Shown: positions 16,999 through 25,848, counted from the first letter of the stretch. The stretch: DNA of 64,000 bases from Scatomorpha sp040765295 (GCA_040765295.1 JAXGSB010000001.1:1674001-1738000); one strand, 5' to 3'. The notes: generated from the letters alone by a model not told the origin. A program made the numbers and translations.

Positions 16999-17465
16999 CG
17001 ACAAGAGATATATGGAAAACTAAAGGTAGATATTGGAAAAATCTTAAGAGATTTGTGCGAAAGAAAAGGAATCGAAATAATCGAAGCAGAGTTATGTAGA
17101 GATCATGTGCATATGCTAGTGAGAATACCCCGAAATTTAGTGTGAGTGGAATAATGGGCTATCTAAAAGGAAAGAGTGCCTTAATGATATTCGATCGTCA
17201 TGCAAATTTGAAGTATAAATACGGTAATCGACATTTTTGGTGTAGGGGTTACTACGTTGATACAGTGGGAAAAAATGCAAAACGCATAGAGGAGTATATA
17301 CGACGTCAAATACAAGAAGATCAGGTCAATGATCAAATAAGTTTGAAGGAAACAATAATAAACATCCACCCGCCAAGCGGGTGGTTTTTCACATGCGGGC
17401 ATAGCCCTATGTTCTTAGCGTATGCGTCAAACGCATAATACGGTCTGCCAACTGCTTAAGGATTG

Positions 17466-17601
17466 CTACTTGCTGCCCTTAAAAGGGCCAGCTGACGGTA
17501 TTGTTAACTGTTCTCCAAGTTTATCCTCTTTAAGCTGATTCTTGATATACTCTGCAATTCCATTTCGTGTGAGATAAACTATTTATGTCATTCATACTCA
17601 T
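17466..17601 (-). pseudogene. Internally deleted IS200-type tnpA remnant
   Basis: On the minus strand an ATG at 17601, preceded by AAAGGAGG, opens with MSMNDINSLSHTKWNC, which resembles the start of the TnpA at 15718. After about 17 codons the sequence jumps, one frame over, to AEYIKNQLKEDKLGEQL and ends GPFKGSK at 17466, the expected TnpA C-terminus. The HUH and Tyr regions are gone. Upstream, CTCCTTTTGCA (near 17660-17670) is complementary to TGCAAAAGGAG (17611-17621), again a leader that would hide the ribosome site. This is a second, internally deleted element. Confidence 0.7.
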
Positions 17602-17703
17602 TATGAATGCCCTCCTTTTGCATTTCTGTGCAGTTGGCTGACCGCACTTTTATTCTATGCAAAAGGAGTCTTCTTTTCTACCTCATCGCTTAAGCTCTCT
17701 TGA

Positions 17704-17875
17704 ACCACACGCCTAGCGTGTGGTTTTGCTTTTTAAAATAACCGCTTAAGCGGTCAGAGCCGCTTTAGCGGTGTTGGGAAATTAGTGCGATTGGCAAATC
17801 ATTCAATGCGCCATCAGGCGCTGCTGGTAATAGGCCCTTATAGGGCGTGTGCAAACCACCGGCTTAGCCGGTGGT
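17704..17875. repeat. Cluster of short hairpins with 2-4 base loops
   Basis: Perfect or near-perfect inverted repeats follow each other: 17704-17724 (ACCACACGC/GCGTGTGGT), 17741-17754, 17760-17771, 17808-17821, 17834-17846 and 17855-17875 (ACCACCGGC/GCCGGTGGT). The first and last resemble the CCAC-type end hairpins of the nearby IS200-like element. The stretch 17602-17959 contains no gene; it appears to be transposon ends and leader sequence. Confidence 0.7.
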
Positions 17876-17959
17876 TATGATTGTGAAATATGATATTTTC
17901 AATGAGTTTAATTAACTTTTTATTAGGTGATAGCAGTGTTCATAAATAGGCATTGAATA

Positions 17960-18078
17960 TTATTCGTTTGCGGTATCATCAAGCAAAAAGTCAACTGTTA
18001 CACCGAAGAGTTTAGCCAGCTGCATCAGCCTACGCCCGGCAATATCATCGAGCGCAATTTCTCCCCATTCCGTCCACC
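17960..18078 (-). pseudogene. C-terminal fragment of an XRE-type helix-turn-helix regulator
   Basis: A minus-strand frame ending at a TAA (17960-17962) reads GRRLMQLAKLFGVTVDFLLDD before the last residues, the typical end of a Cro/XRE DNA-binding domain. The part that should hold the recognition helix is missing; the sequence runs into a terminator hairpin at 18087. No start codon or ribosome site is visible. Confidence 0.6.
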
Positions 18079-18086
18079 AAAAAGAA

Positions 18087-18122
18087 TTGCCTGCAGTCAA
18101 CAATTGCAGGCAGTTCTTTTTT
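18087..18122 (+). terminator. Rho-independent terminator
   Basis: TTGCCTGCA pairs with TGCAGGCAG across a 9-base loop, then TTCTTTTTTC. It has no intact gene upstream on the plus strand and is probably a leftover of rearrangement. Nothing else is seen in 18123-18256. Confidence 0.6.
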
Positions 18123-18256
18123 CACTCAACTCTAATCTTTTATCTGTATTTTAACTGTGTTTGAAGGATTTCGTCAAAAACGTGAGAATAAAATACAATT
18201 ATTTTTAGTGATGTCGTCTAAAAACTTAGATTTTCGAAATTATTTCTTTGAAGAAA

Positions 18257-18682
18257 CTACTTAACAACTAAAACGGAAATTTCACTGGTGTGTAGAATCT
18301 TAATTGAGATGCTGCCTAGGATAGCCCCCGAGAAAGCTCCCAAGCCTCTGGAGCCCATTATAATAAGATCCGCTCGCTCTCTATTTGCACAGGCAAGTAT
18401 TTCACCTGCTATGTCACCTACTAAGGCCTGAATCTCAACTCTTTCGCTCATGTCTCCAAAATCTTCCTTTATTTCAAGCAACCTTTTTTTCGTATATTCA
18501 ACCTTACTAGCTAATATGTCATCCAAATAACCCATTAATCCATCACGGACTCCATGTGCTGGCCTCGTTACTACGGTTACCAGAATAACGTCGGAATCAT
18601 ACTTTAATGCCAAATCTTTCGCAACTTGGCAAGCCTTTTTTGCCGATTCAGAACCGTCCATCGGCACCAAAATCTTTTTCAT
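18257..18682 (-). CDS. Universal stress protein (UspA family)
   Basis: Single-domain cytoplasmic UspA protein of 141 residues. The N-terminal strand and loop KKILVPMDGSESAKKA and the ATP-binding signature MGSRGLGAFSGAILGSIS (G-x2-G-x9-G-S) are both clear, so it should be of the ATP-binding type. ATG 18682 fits the AAAGGA site (8 bases) better than ATG 18691, which lies directly on it. Its partner and stress signal are unknown. It stands alone between IS debris and the intact aldolase gene. Confidence 0.9.
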   Translation of the reverse strand: MKKILVPMDGSESAKKACQVAKDLALKYDSDVILVTVVTRPAHGVRDGLMGYLDDILASKVEYTKKRLLEIKEDFGDMSERVEIQALVGDIAGEILACANRERADLIIMGSRGLGAFSGAILGSISIKILHTSEISVLVVK

Positions 18683-18866
18683 TGCTACCATCCTTTCTAT
18701 GTTTTAATATGCGTTGTATATAATTATAGTAACACATTTTGCTTCTTTATTGTATAAAAACTTTATATTTTCCCACATTCTCTTTTTTCCTTATATTTTT
18801 GAGCTCTTATTTTTGCGAAGTTGTTTTTTACAGTTTTTCAGAAAACTCAGCATATGAAGATGCTTT

Positions 18867-18896
18867 TTGACACGGATAAATATTCTATGTTATAAC
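18867..18896 (+). promoter_or_regulatory. Promoter of aldolase copy 2
   Basis: TTGACA (18867-18872) and TATAAC (18891-18896), 18 bases apart, 37 bases before the start codon. Confidence 0.6.
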
Positions 18897-18932
18897 TTAA
18901 GTGATGTATTATTTTGTTAAGGAGCGGAAAAT

Positions 18933-19700
18933 ATGAATATAGTGAAAGAGAAAATTAAAAAAGGCGAAAAGGTGATTGGAACCTTTTTTGAATTGGGCGG
19001 ACAGACTGCGGTTGAAGCGCTCGGAATAGCGGGGTTGGATTTTATCATTATAGATTGCGAGCACGGTCCTTTCGATGTAGAGAGCGCCATGGAATTTATC
19101 AGGGCGGCGGAATTAAAAAATCTTACCCCTTTCGTAAGGGTAAAAGACACCACAAGACCTTCGATACTGAAAATGCTGGATATCGGCGCAAAAGCTCTGA
19201 TTATTCCCTGTATAGAAACAGTGGAACAGGTTGAAAAAATCGTAGAGTTCGGAAAATATTATCCGCTCGGAAAGAGAGGCTTTTTCTTTTCGAGAGTCGG
19301 AGAATACGGAAATTCTCCCGATGCCGCAAGCATAGACAGATATATGGAGATAAACAACGAAAACACCATGATTATTCCGCAGTGCGAAACTCTCGGCTGC
19401 TTGGAAAATATTGAAACCGTTGTCGAGATGGCCGGTGTAGACGGAATTTTTGTGGGTCCTTTTGACCTATCCATAAGTCTAGGAATTCCGGGGCAATTTA
19501 AGGAACAAAAATTTGTTGATGCTATTGAAAGAGTGAAGAGCGCTTGCAAGAGCGCCGGAAAACCCTTGTTTATCTATACGGTAAATGCGGAAGCTGCAAA
19601 TGAATATTTGTCTCAGGGCATGGACGGAGCCGCAATAAGCACCGACGTAAATGTTTATATTGATGCATATAAAGACTTGCTTGGTAAAATAAATAAATAG
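18933..19700 (+). CDS. HpcH/HpaI family aldolase (aldolase copy 2, intact)
   Basis: Metal-dependent class II aldolase of the HpaI/GarL/RhmA group, which cleaves 2-keto-4-hydroxy acids to pyruvate and an aldehyde. Visible family blocks are GTFFELGGQTAVEALGIAG, DFIIIDCEHGPFD, PFVRVKDTTRPSILKMLDIGA, the probable metal-binding Glu of IIPQCETLG, and VGPFDLSISLGIPG with the metal-binding Asp. The length of 255 residues is normal. AAGGAG lies 8 bases before ATG 18933. The true substrate cannot be told, and no sugar-acid pathway genes are adjacent. Two defective near-copies flank it at 14693 and 22139. Confidence 0.92.
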   Translation: MNIVKEKIKKGEKVIGTFFELGGQTAVEALGIAGLDFIIIDCEHGPFDVESAMEFIRAAELKNLTPFVRVKDTTRPSILKMLDIGAKALIIPCIETVEQVEKIVEFGKYYPLGKRGFFFSRVGEYGNSPDAASIDRYMEINNENTMIIPQCETLGCLENIETVVEMAGVDGIFVGPFDLSISLGIPGQFKEQKFVDAIERVKSACKSAGKPLFIYTVNAEAANEYLSQGMDGAAISTDVNVYIDAYKDLLGKINK

Positions 19701-19837
19701 AATATTGAAGTTATTGAAGCATTGCTTTTGCATCATTCACCTTTGAAGTTATTCTTTTGATTACAAGAATGGTATACCCAAAACGTCTTCTTATCGCCGC
19801 GTTTCCTACGTGAGCCAACATAGACCCCGCCGGACCC

Positions 19838-20035
19838 TGTCCGAAAAGCCCCGGAATCCCAGGGCTTTTCGCGTTTTTATAGCTGTTTTCAGAGCATTTT
19901 TAAGGACTTGTTCTAGCGGTTGAAAAGAACACATTACATCGTCATAAAACATTCTCAAGTGCTTGGGCATTGTACTTTCTAAAATCGGCTATTATCCAAA
20001 AATCCGATATAGGCCGGTTAAAAAGAAAACCGGCT
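19838..20035. repeat. Degenerate copies of the tRNA-terminator/IS1182-end hairpin
   Basis: At about 19838-19885, TGTCCGAAAAGCCCCGGAAT leads into a hairpin (AAAAGCCC/GGGCTTTT) and TTTTT. At about 19996-20032, ATCCAAAAATCCGATATAGG resembles the hairpin at 14307, followed by GCCGGTT/AACCGGC. Both look like decayed relatives of the hairpins beside the IS1182 elements. The gap 19701-20109 has no other recognisable content. Confidence 0.45.
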
Positions 20036-20109
20036 GCATACGATTATAAGATTTCTGCTGTAACGATTTTTATTGAATTATTCGTATAGATAAAGCATGC
20101 TTCTGACAC

Positions 20110-21240
20110 TCATCTCCAAGGCACCGGCAAGATTCCCCGTTCTCTGGCCTCATAGATATTAACCCAGCCATAACCTGCTTCGTTTGATTCGACCTTTGGG
20201 CCATCATTGCTCCAGCTTTTGAATCCATAATTCACCGCGGCATTGAAATCCGCCTGTCCTATAAGCGTAGTCTCTATAAAATAGTAATTAGAGGTTTCCT
20301 GATCAGTGCGGACAGCTAAATATGCATGTCCCGGTATAAGAACGATGGAGCATTCCACATCTATAGCTTCAACTGCGGATGCAAACAGGAACACCAGTTC
20401 TATACAGTTGCCTCCCGACTGTTCCATCACTTCGTAAGGCAGCCGCATTCTTTGCGATTTTTCCAGTGTAAAAGAGACCCAAGTGCTCACATATGTCAGG
20501 TTATAATCCTTTTCGGCCTGCCATATTGCCTGCAGTCGATCCCAAACTGCACCGTCCTCATCATTTGTGTATCCACTATATCCAGACCACATTTGTCCGG
20601 TGGATGTATAGTCTGCCGCACGCCGGAGAAGTTCTTCCACCACGGGATCATTCGGGGTAACATAAGCAGCCAGAAAATCATGATTCTCCTGCAAATCAAA
20701 TCCGTCTACCCACGTATAGTCGCGGCGTGAGTATAGTAAAATTTCTTTGCTTTCATTTAAAAGAAGATCATCTTCGCCATCACTAAGGAGCAACGTAACT
20801 CGGATTACGAAATTCGCATAGCGTTGAGCATTTAGCTTATCCATAGACTCAGGGATTAAGCGCGGATTCTGGCGGATTTCCTTGCATTCTCCAGGCGCAA
20901 CTTCGACAGTATCAGACGATACAGTACTATATCCGTCTATTTCCGTCTCCACCAGAAACGTTGAAGTTTCATTGCTATTGTTGGTCAAATAAATCTCTGC
21001 AAAATCGTCCAGCACAGTTTCATACAGGTGGTAGTAAGTCGTGATCAATTCGCGTGTATAAACATATTCGATAAAAAAAGCAGGACCTTTATCGATATCA
21101 GGCGTGACCTCTTCGGCCGGAACTTCTTTTGAAGCTGTATCGGGTGTGGGTGCAACTGTTTTTGCGTCCGAACAGCCGCTTTGCAGGATTAAAAATATAA
21201 TTAAAAATAGCAATACTGCAATTTTTCTTCTATGTTTCAT
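20110..21240 (-). CDS. Lipoprotein with transglutaminase-like domain
   Basis: A 376-residue secreted protein. The N-terminus has a basic start, hydrophobic stretch and lipobox (FLILQSGC), so it should be lipid-anchored outside the membrane. An acidic Thr/Pro linker and a beta-rich middle part (LTNNSNETSTFLVETEIDGY) follow. The C-terminal part has the Cys and His blocks of the transglutaminase-like fold (SGGNCIELVFLFASAVEAI, IPGHAYLAVRT). The activity could be protease or cross-linking; no partner gene is adjacent. ATG 21240 is chosen over the longer frame because AGGA is 8 bases upstream and the signal peptide starts there. Confidence 0.75.
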   Translation of the reverse strand: MKHRRKIAVLLFLIIFLILQSGCSDAKTVAPTPDTASKEVPAEEVTPDIDKGPAFFIEYVYTRELITTYYHLYETVLDDFAEIYLTNNSNETSTFLVETEIDGYSTVSSDTVEVAPGECKEIRQNPRLIPESMDKLNAQRYANFVIRVTLLLSDGEDDLLLNESKEILLYSRRDYTWVDGFDLQENHDFLAAYVTPNDPVVEELLRRAADYTSTGQMWSGYSGYTNDEDGAVWDRLQAIWQAEKDYNLTYVSTWVSFTLEKSQRMRLPYEVMEQSGGNCIELVFLFASAVEAIDVECSIVLIPGHAYLAVRTDQETSNYYFIETTLIGQADFNAAVNYGFKSWSNDGPKVESNEAGYGWVNIYEARERGILPVPWR

Positions 21241-21430
21241 ATTTATCATCCTTTCGCAAAAAACATGATTATTCTTTTTAATATCTTCTAATATCAAGTA
21301 CATTTGGTATTGTATGTTAATGCAGTTTCCTTCTAAATCAAATATAAGGAGATTTGTGTAACAAAAAGCCGCCTCCCAAATAAACTGCCGTTGTATAGGA
21401 AAAGTTAAGAAACACACCTGATACTCTTCG

Positions 21431-21905
21431 TTAGAGTCGATAACAGATTATATGTTCGCTTTGTATCTGCTTATCTAAACATTGCCTTATTTTTAGGATG
21501 ACGGTTTTAAATTTCCAGCCGTTTGCCTTTGCAATTTCTTTTATGGTTTTCGGGATGGCACCAAAATCAAAGCTGTATTCGTAAACTTTGCCTTCCGGTC
21601 CGTATTGTACGCTCTCGACTTTGCGAAACGGGGTTCCTCCGCTCTGCATCGCAGAGCCCGCACTCATACCAAAGGAAACGCCGCTGCTATTTTATGTGGT
21701 TTTTCATACATGTTTATTGTTTGTTATGTCTCATCTGCAAAATCTTTGATTCATGGTGGATTTTTTTTGCCCGTACTGAAACTTGCGTCCAGCAATTCTA
21801 CATCAATTACAAGATCGGTATGGGCATCTGACATTGTCTACAGGCCAATTGCGGTAAACTGAGACTCAATTTGAGAAAGTATCTGTTCTTTCACCTCCAT
21901 CGTTC
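21431..21905 (-). pseudogene. Decayed gene of unknown function
   Basis: Three minus-strand pieces in different frames look like one broken protein: MEVKEQILSQIESQFTAIGL from ATG 21902, then MSDAHTDLVIDVELLDASF, then a 78-codon frame from 21667 containing GTPFRKVESVQYGPEGKVY and IPKTIKEIAKANGWKFK. A stop and frameshifts separate them. I do not recognise a family. The stretch 21906-22138 holds nothing I can identify. Confidence 0.4.
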
Positions 21906-22138
21906 GCGTTCCTTTGCAAGATGTGTTGTGTACACCAATCTACAGCTCTAAAATAATTCCCTTGATTCGTCTATAATTTTCTTTCGTCTTTTTTAAACTT
22001 AACTGCTTATTTAATTCTTACTTTACGGCGTGTCCGCCTTGTGATTGTATTTTAAGGCGGAGTGTTTCGCCTTGTCAAACCATATTTTCTGTTTTTTCAA
22101 TATTTTCAGAAGCTTGTGAAATCCGAATAATTCCGAGG

Positions 22139-22840
22139 GGACAGACTGCCGTTAAAGCGCTCGGAATAGCGGGATTGGATTTTATCATCATAGATTGCGA
22201 GCACGGTCCTTTCGATGTAGAGAGCGCCATGGAACTTATCAGGGCGGCGGAATTAAAAGATCTTACCCCTTTTGTAAGGGTAAAAGATACCACAAGACCT
22301 TCAATACTGAAAATGCTGGATATCGGCGCAAAAGCTCTGATTATTCCCTGTATAGAAACAGTGGAACAGGTTGAAAAAATCGTAGAGTTCGGAAAATATT
22401 ATCCGCTTGGAAAGAGAGGCTTTTTCTTTTCGAGAGTCGGAGAATACGGAAATTCTCCCGATGCCGCAAGCATGGACAGATATATGGAGATAAATAACGA
22501 AAACACCATGATTATTCCGCAGTGCGAAACTCTCGGCTGCTTGGAAAATATCGAAACCATTGTCGGAATGGCCGGTGTGGACGGAATTTTTGTGGGTCCT
22601 TTTGACCTATCCATAAGCCTCGGAATTCCGGGGCAATTTAAGGAACAAAAATTCGTCGATGCAATCGAAAGAGTAAAGAGCGCTTGCAAGAACGCCGGAA
22701 AACCTTTATTTATCTATACGGTAAATGCGGAAGCCGCAAATGAATATTTGTCTCAGGGCATGGACGGAGCTGCAATAAGCACCGACGTCAATGTGTATAT
22801 TGATGCATATAAAGATATATTGAGTAGAATAAACAGATAA
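22139..22840 (+). pseudogene. HpcH/HpaI aldolase, 5'-truncated (aldolase copy 3)
   Basis: Identity with the other copies starts abruptly at GGGGACAGACTGC near 22139, so the promoter, leader and first 25 or so codons are missing. From there the frame is open to the stop at 22838-22840, and all later motifs (DCEHGPFD, VGPFDLSIS) are intact. The only in-frame start, TTG 22175, has no ribosome binding site. Its silent sites match the broken copy 1 more closely than copy 2. Confidence 0.85.
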
Positions 22841-22919
22841 TATGATGTTGCAATTATTAAAACATTAAAAATAAATTTTCAAGGCTGTTGGACTTTATGA
22901 TTTTTAGGGACTATAAAAC

Positions 22920-22952
22920 ATCCGGCGCGAGCTTTTAAAGCTCGCGCCGGAT
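22920..22952. terminator. Bidirectional terminator between aldolase copy 3 and oppA1
   Basis: A perfect 16-bp inverted repeat (ATCCGGCGCGAGCTTT and its complement) around one base, followed by ACTTTTGTT on the plus strand. It is GC-rich and strong, and ends the oppBCDFA operon running leftward. Confidence 0.85.
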
Positions 22953-22983
22953 ACTTTTGTTATCGCTTGATAATTTGTTTTAA

Positions 22984-24711
22984 TTATTTCTGTGCAAAAT
23001 GCAGGAAGAAGTAGCCCATGGATGTATATCCAACATTGCTGAGACCCTTCATGCAGTAGGCGTTGGTGTAGTAGTATACAGGTGAAACGGGGAATCCACC
23101 TTCACCGAAGAGGGCTTCCTCCGCCTTGTAGAGCAGCGCATCTCTATCAGCATCTGCGGGCATCTTCTTGGCATCGGCAATGAACTTGTCGAACTCGGGA
23201 TCGGAATAGAGTCCGTAGTTATAGGAGTTGCCGGTCGTCATCAGCTCAAGATATGTGATGGGATCGTTGTAGTCGGCAATCCATCCGAGTCTGGCAACGC
23301 CGAATTTGTGCTCGCCGAGACCCGTGGTGTATGTTCCCCACTCCTGGTTCTCGAGGTTAATTTTAATTCCGAGCACTTCGCCCCAGTCGTGGCCGCAGGC
23401 TTCGGCAATCGCCTTGTGAGCCTCGGAAGTGTTGAAGTTGTAGACCAAGGTTGTGTTGGCATCCCACTTGCCCTCTGCGACAGCCTCATCATAGAGCTCT
23501 TTTGCAAGAGCGCAGCGGCCTGCGTAGGTGGTGAGGTCGGCATCGGGATACATCTTTGCAAGTGTGTTGTATATTGCGCCGAGCTCGGAAGCGCCCTCCG
23601 AGAAGTCTGCGCCTGTGGAATCAAGTATGCCGGAAGCTACGAAGCCGGTGGCAGGAACCTGTCCGCCCTGTGTAACATTCGTGACTATATTCTCTCTGTC
23701 CATTGAGAGAGTCAAGGCCGCTCTTACTCTCCAATCAGTGATCTTGTCGCAGTTCAGGTAGAGATAGTAAGTTCCGACATAGGGGTTGATGAAGCAGTCG
23801 CCGCTTGCCTTAAGAGGATCTATCATGTCTGTCGGGAAGCTGTCGATAAAGTCATACTCGCCGTTTTGGTAGGCAGACAGAATGGCTGTCTCGGAGTCGG
23901 AGAGATGCCAAACGATTTCGGCAGGTCCGAGATTATCCACATCATAGTACATCTCGTTGGGAACCATCTTGATGTAGGAGTCGTGCGCCCACTCGCTCAC
24001 CTTGTAAGCGCCGTTTACAACGATGTTTTCGGGCTCTGTCCAAGTGTCATTGCCCTCGACAACGTCCTCACGCAGAGGAACCAGCGCTGAGAACGCGCAC
24101 ATCTCGATGAAGTAGGGGCAGGGAGCTTCAAGCGTAACCTCGAGCGTCTTGTCGTCAAGAGCCTTAACTCCGAGCTCTTCTACTTTCTTTTCTTCATTCT
24201 GAATGGCTGCTGCATTCAAAACTACGCCGTCAAGGAAGTAGCCATAGTCGGCGCCAGTGGCGGGATCGACAAGTCTTCTCCAAGAATAAACCCAGTCGCC
24301 AGCCTTTACGGGCTCGCCGTCGGACCAGAATATGTCGTCCCTGAGCTTGAAGGTGTAGGTGCACATGTCTTCGGAAACCTCATAGGATTCTGCCTGACCG
24401 TAAACGACCTCTGTGTCACGCACATTGGGGTTTTCAGCGGGAAGGGCAGCGGGATGTGCATCAATCATCTTATACTTCATAAGGTTTTCGAACTGATGCT
24501 GTGTGTAGGTGGAGCCGTCCACGGAGGCCACGAGGTTCGGGTCTATCGTTTCGGGTTCGGATGCAATGCATGCATTTACGGTGTAGCCTTCTGCTTCGGG
24601 TTCTGCCGGAGTCTCTGCCTTATCGGCAGGTGCGGCAGGCGCGGGAGCGCCGCAAGCAGCAAGAGCAAGTACCATGCAAATCGCAAGCACTAATGTGATT
24701 AGCTTTTTCAT
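22984..24711 (-). CDS. oppA: Oligopeptide ABC transporter substrate-binding lipoprotein (Opp1)
   Basis: Extracytoplasmic solute-binding protein of family 5, 575 residues. The signal peptide ends in a lipobox (VLALAACG), followed by an Ala/Pro/Glu linker. Conserved blocks include SEPETIDPNL near the N-terminus and TYTFKLRDDIFWSDGEPVKAGD, and the C-terminal half has ITYLELMTTGNSYNYGLYSDPEFD. It delivers peptides to OppBC. It is the last gene of the operon, 137 bases after oppF, a gap with small inverted repeats (AAGCCnTTAnGGCTT and CCGCA/TGCGG) that may stabilise its mRNA. Confidence 0.93.
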   Translation of the reverse strand: MKKLITLVLAICMVLALAACGAPAPAAPADKAETPAEPEAEGYTVNACIASEPETIDPNLVASVDGSTYTQHQFENLMKYKMIDAHPAALPAENPNVRDTEVVYGQAESYEVSEDMCTYTFKLRDDIFWSDGEPVKAGDWVYSWRRLVDPATGADYGYFLDGVVLNAAAIQNEEKKVEELGVKALDDKTLEVTLEAPCPYFIEMCAFSALVPLREDVVEGNDTWTEPENIVVNGAYKVSEWAHDSYIKMVPNEMYYDVDNLGPAEIVWHLSDSETAILSAYQNGEYDFIDSFPTDMIDPLKASGDCFINPYVGTYYLYLNCDKITDWRVRAALTLSMDRENIVTNVTQGGQVPATGFVASGILDSTGADFSEGASELGAIYNTLAKMYPDADLTTYAGRCALAKELYDEAVAEGKWDANTTLVYNFNTSEAHKAIAEACGHDWGEVLGIKINLENQEWGTYTTGLGEHKFGVARLGWIADYNDPITYLELMTTGNSYNYGLYSDPEFDKFIADAKKMPADADRDALLYKAEEALFGEGGFPVSPVYYYTNAYCMKGLSNVGYTSMGYFFLHFAQK

Positions 24712-24848
24712 TTTTTCCTCCTTTTAAATGATTCTAAAATTTATTTGCAAGCCTTAACGGCTTAGCAGCTGTTTAAAATCCGCACTTTCTGCGGGAATGT
24801 AAGCCAAAGCTCTTCGAGCAGGCTCTTTTCGTCTTAAGATTATATTCG

Positions 24849-25847
24849 TTAGAGTTTTCCCTGCTCCAGCAGGTGACAGGCCGCAAAGTGCCCCGAACCG
24901 TACTCGCGCAGAACGGGAAACTCTTTTTTACAGATTTCCTCTGCGTAGGGACAGCGGGTATGGAAGCGGCATCCGCTCGGCGGGTTTATGGGGCTGGGTA
25001 TCTCGCCTTCAAGCAGCAGTCTCTGTCTTGCCCTGGTCTTGTCGGGATCCGGAATCGGCACTGCCGAAATCAGGGTTTTGGTGTATGGATGTATCGGGTG
25101 GTTGCAGAGTTCAAAGCTTTCGGCAAGCTCCACCATACTTCCAAGGTACATTACGCCTATACGATTGGAAATGTGCCTTACGACGGATATGTCGTGAGCT
25201 ATGAACAAGTAGGTCAGATGCCTCTCTCTCTGCAGATCTTCCAAAATATTTATTACCTGCGACTGTATCGATACATCCAGGGCGGATATCGGCTCGTCGC
25301 AGACTATGAACTCGGGCTCGACAGCAAGCGCTCGGGCTATTCCGATTCTCTGCTGCTGGCCACCTGAGAACTCGTGCGGAAATCTGTTGGAGTGCTCCGT
25401 GTTGAGACCAACCTCTTCAAGCAGATAATTTATGCGGTCGCGGCGCTCATTTTTAGCCTGATAGAGCCCGTGTATGTCCAAAGCCTCTCCCACAATCTCG
25501 CCCACTGTCATTCTCGGGTCGAGCGAGGCGCTGGGGTCTTGGAATATTATCTGCATTTTGCGCCTGTAAGGCAGCATGGGAACGGCAATCTTCTCTTCGC
25601 TGTCGAATATTGTTGTTCCGTCGTAAACTATCTTGCCGCTGTTGGGCTCGTAAAGTCTTATGATTGTGCGTCCCAGCGTTGTTTTGCCGCAACCGGACTC
25701 TCCAACCAAGCCCAGAGTTTCTCCCTTGTAAATATAACACGAAACGGATTCTACTGCATGTACATACTGTTTTTTTCCGAAACCGGCATTTACGGCAAAA
25801 TATTTTTTTAGATTTTCTATTTCGAGGAGTTTTTTGCGTTCTTCCAT
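24849..25847 (-). CDS. oppF: Oligopeptide ABC transporter ATP-binding protein OppF (Opp1)
   Basis: Cytoplasmic ATPase subunit of 332 residues. Walker A GESGCGKTTLGR, Q-loop IFQDPSASLDPRMTVGE, signature FSGGQQQRIGIARAL, Walker B FIVCDEPISALD and the C-terminal oligopeptide-transporter Cys region (CRFHTRCPYAEEICKK) are all present at normal spacing. It pairs with OppD, from which it is separated by one base. The second OppF in this window has a large insert by comparison. Confidence 0.94.
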   Translation of the reverse strand: MEERKKLLEIENLKKYFAVNAGFGKKQYVHAVESVSCYIYKGETLGLVGESGCGKTTLGRTIIRLYEPNSGKIVYDGTTIFDSEEKIAVPMLPYRRKMQIIFQDPSASLDPRMTVGEIVGEALDIHGLYQAKNERRDRINYLLEEVGLNTEHSNRFPHEFSGGQQQRIGIARALAVEPEFIVCDEPISALDVSIQSQVINILEDLQRERHLTYLFIAHDISVVRHISNRIGVMYLGSMVELAESFELCNHPIHPYTKTLISAVPIPDPDKTRARQRLLLEGEIPSPINPPSGCRFHTRCPYAEEICKKEFPVLREYGSGHFAACHLLEQGKL

Positions 25848-25848
25848 T

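Larger units (their letters stand above)
15604..17384 (+). mobile_element. IS200/IS605-type element, interrupted by the DDE element
   Basis: The left-end hairpin CCACCTGC-TAT-GCAGGTGG (15604-15622) and right-end hairpin CCACCCGC-CAA-GCGGGTGG (17366-17384) are of the kind used by HUH transposases of this family. Between them lies a tnpA gene split by the 1183-bp DDE element (15790-16972). True ends lie a few tens of bases outside the hairpins and cannot be fixed without an empty site. Confidence 0.75.
15718..17438 (+). pseudogene. tnpA: IS200-type TnpA transposase, interrupted and frameshifted
   Basis: The first 24 codons (15718-15789, MDKNSLSHTRWECKYHLVF..) are separated from the rest by the DDE element. 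Removing the element and one 25-bp repeat restores a continuous frame into RRQEIYGKLKVDIGKIL. The HUH motif (DHVHMLV) and the catalytic Tyr region (GYYVDTVGKN) are present. A second lesion, one base lost in ATACCCCGAAATT near 17130, shifts the frame before SGIMGYLKG. The final frame runs through the right-end hairpin, so the native stop is uncertain. Confidence 0.85.

Noticed and set aside
15604..17875. CRISPR array
   Set aside because: The palindromes differ in sequence and spacing and there are no regular repeats or spacers; they fit transposon ends.
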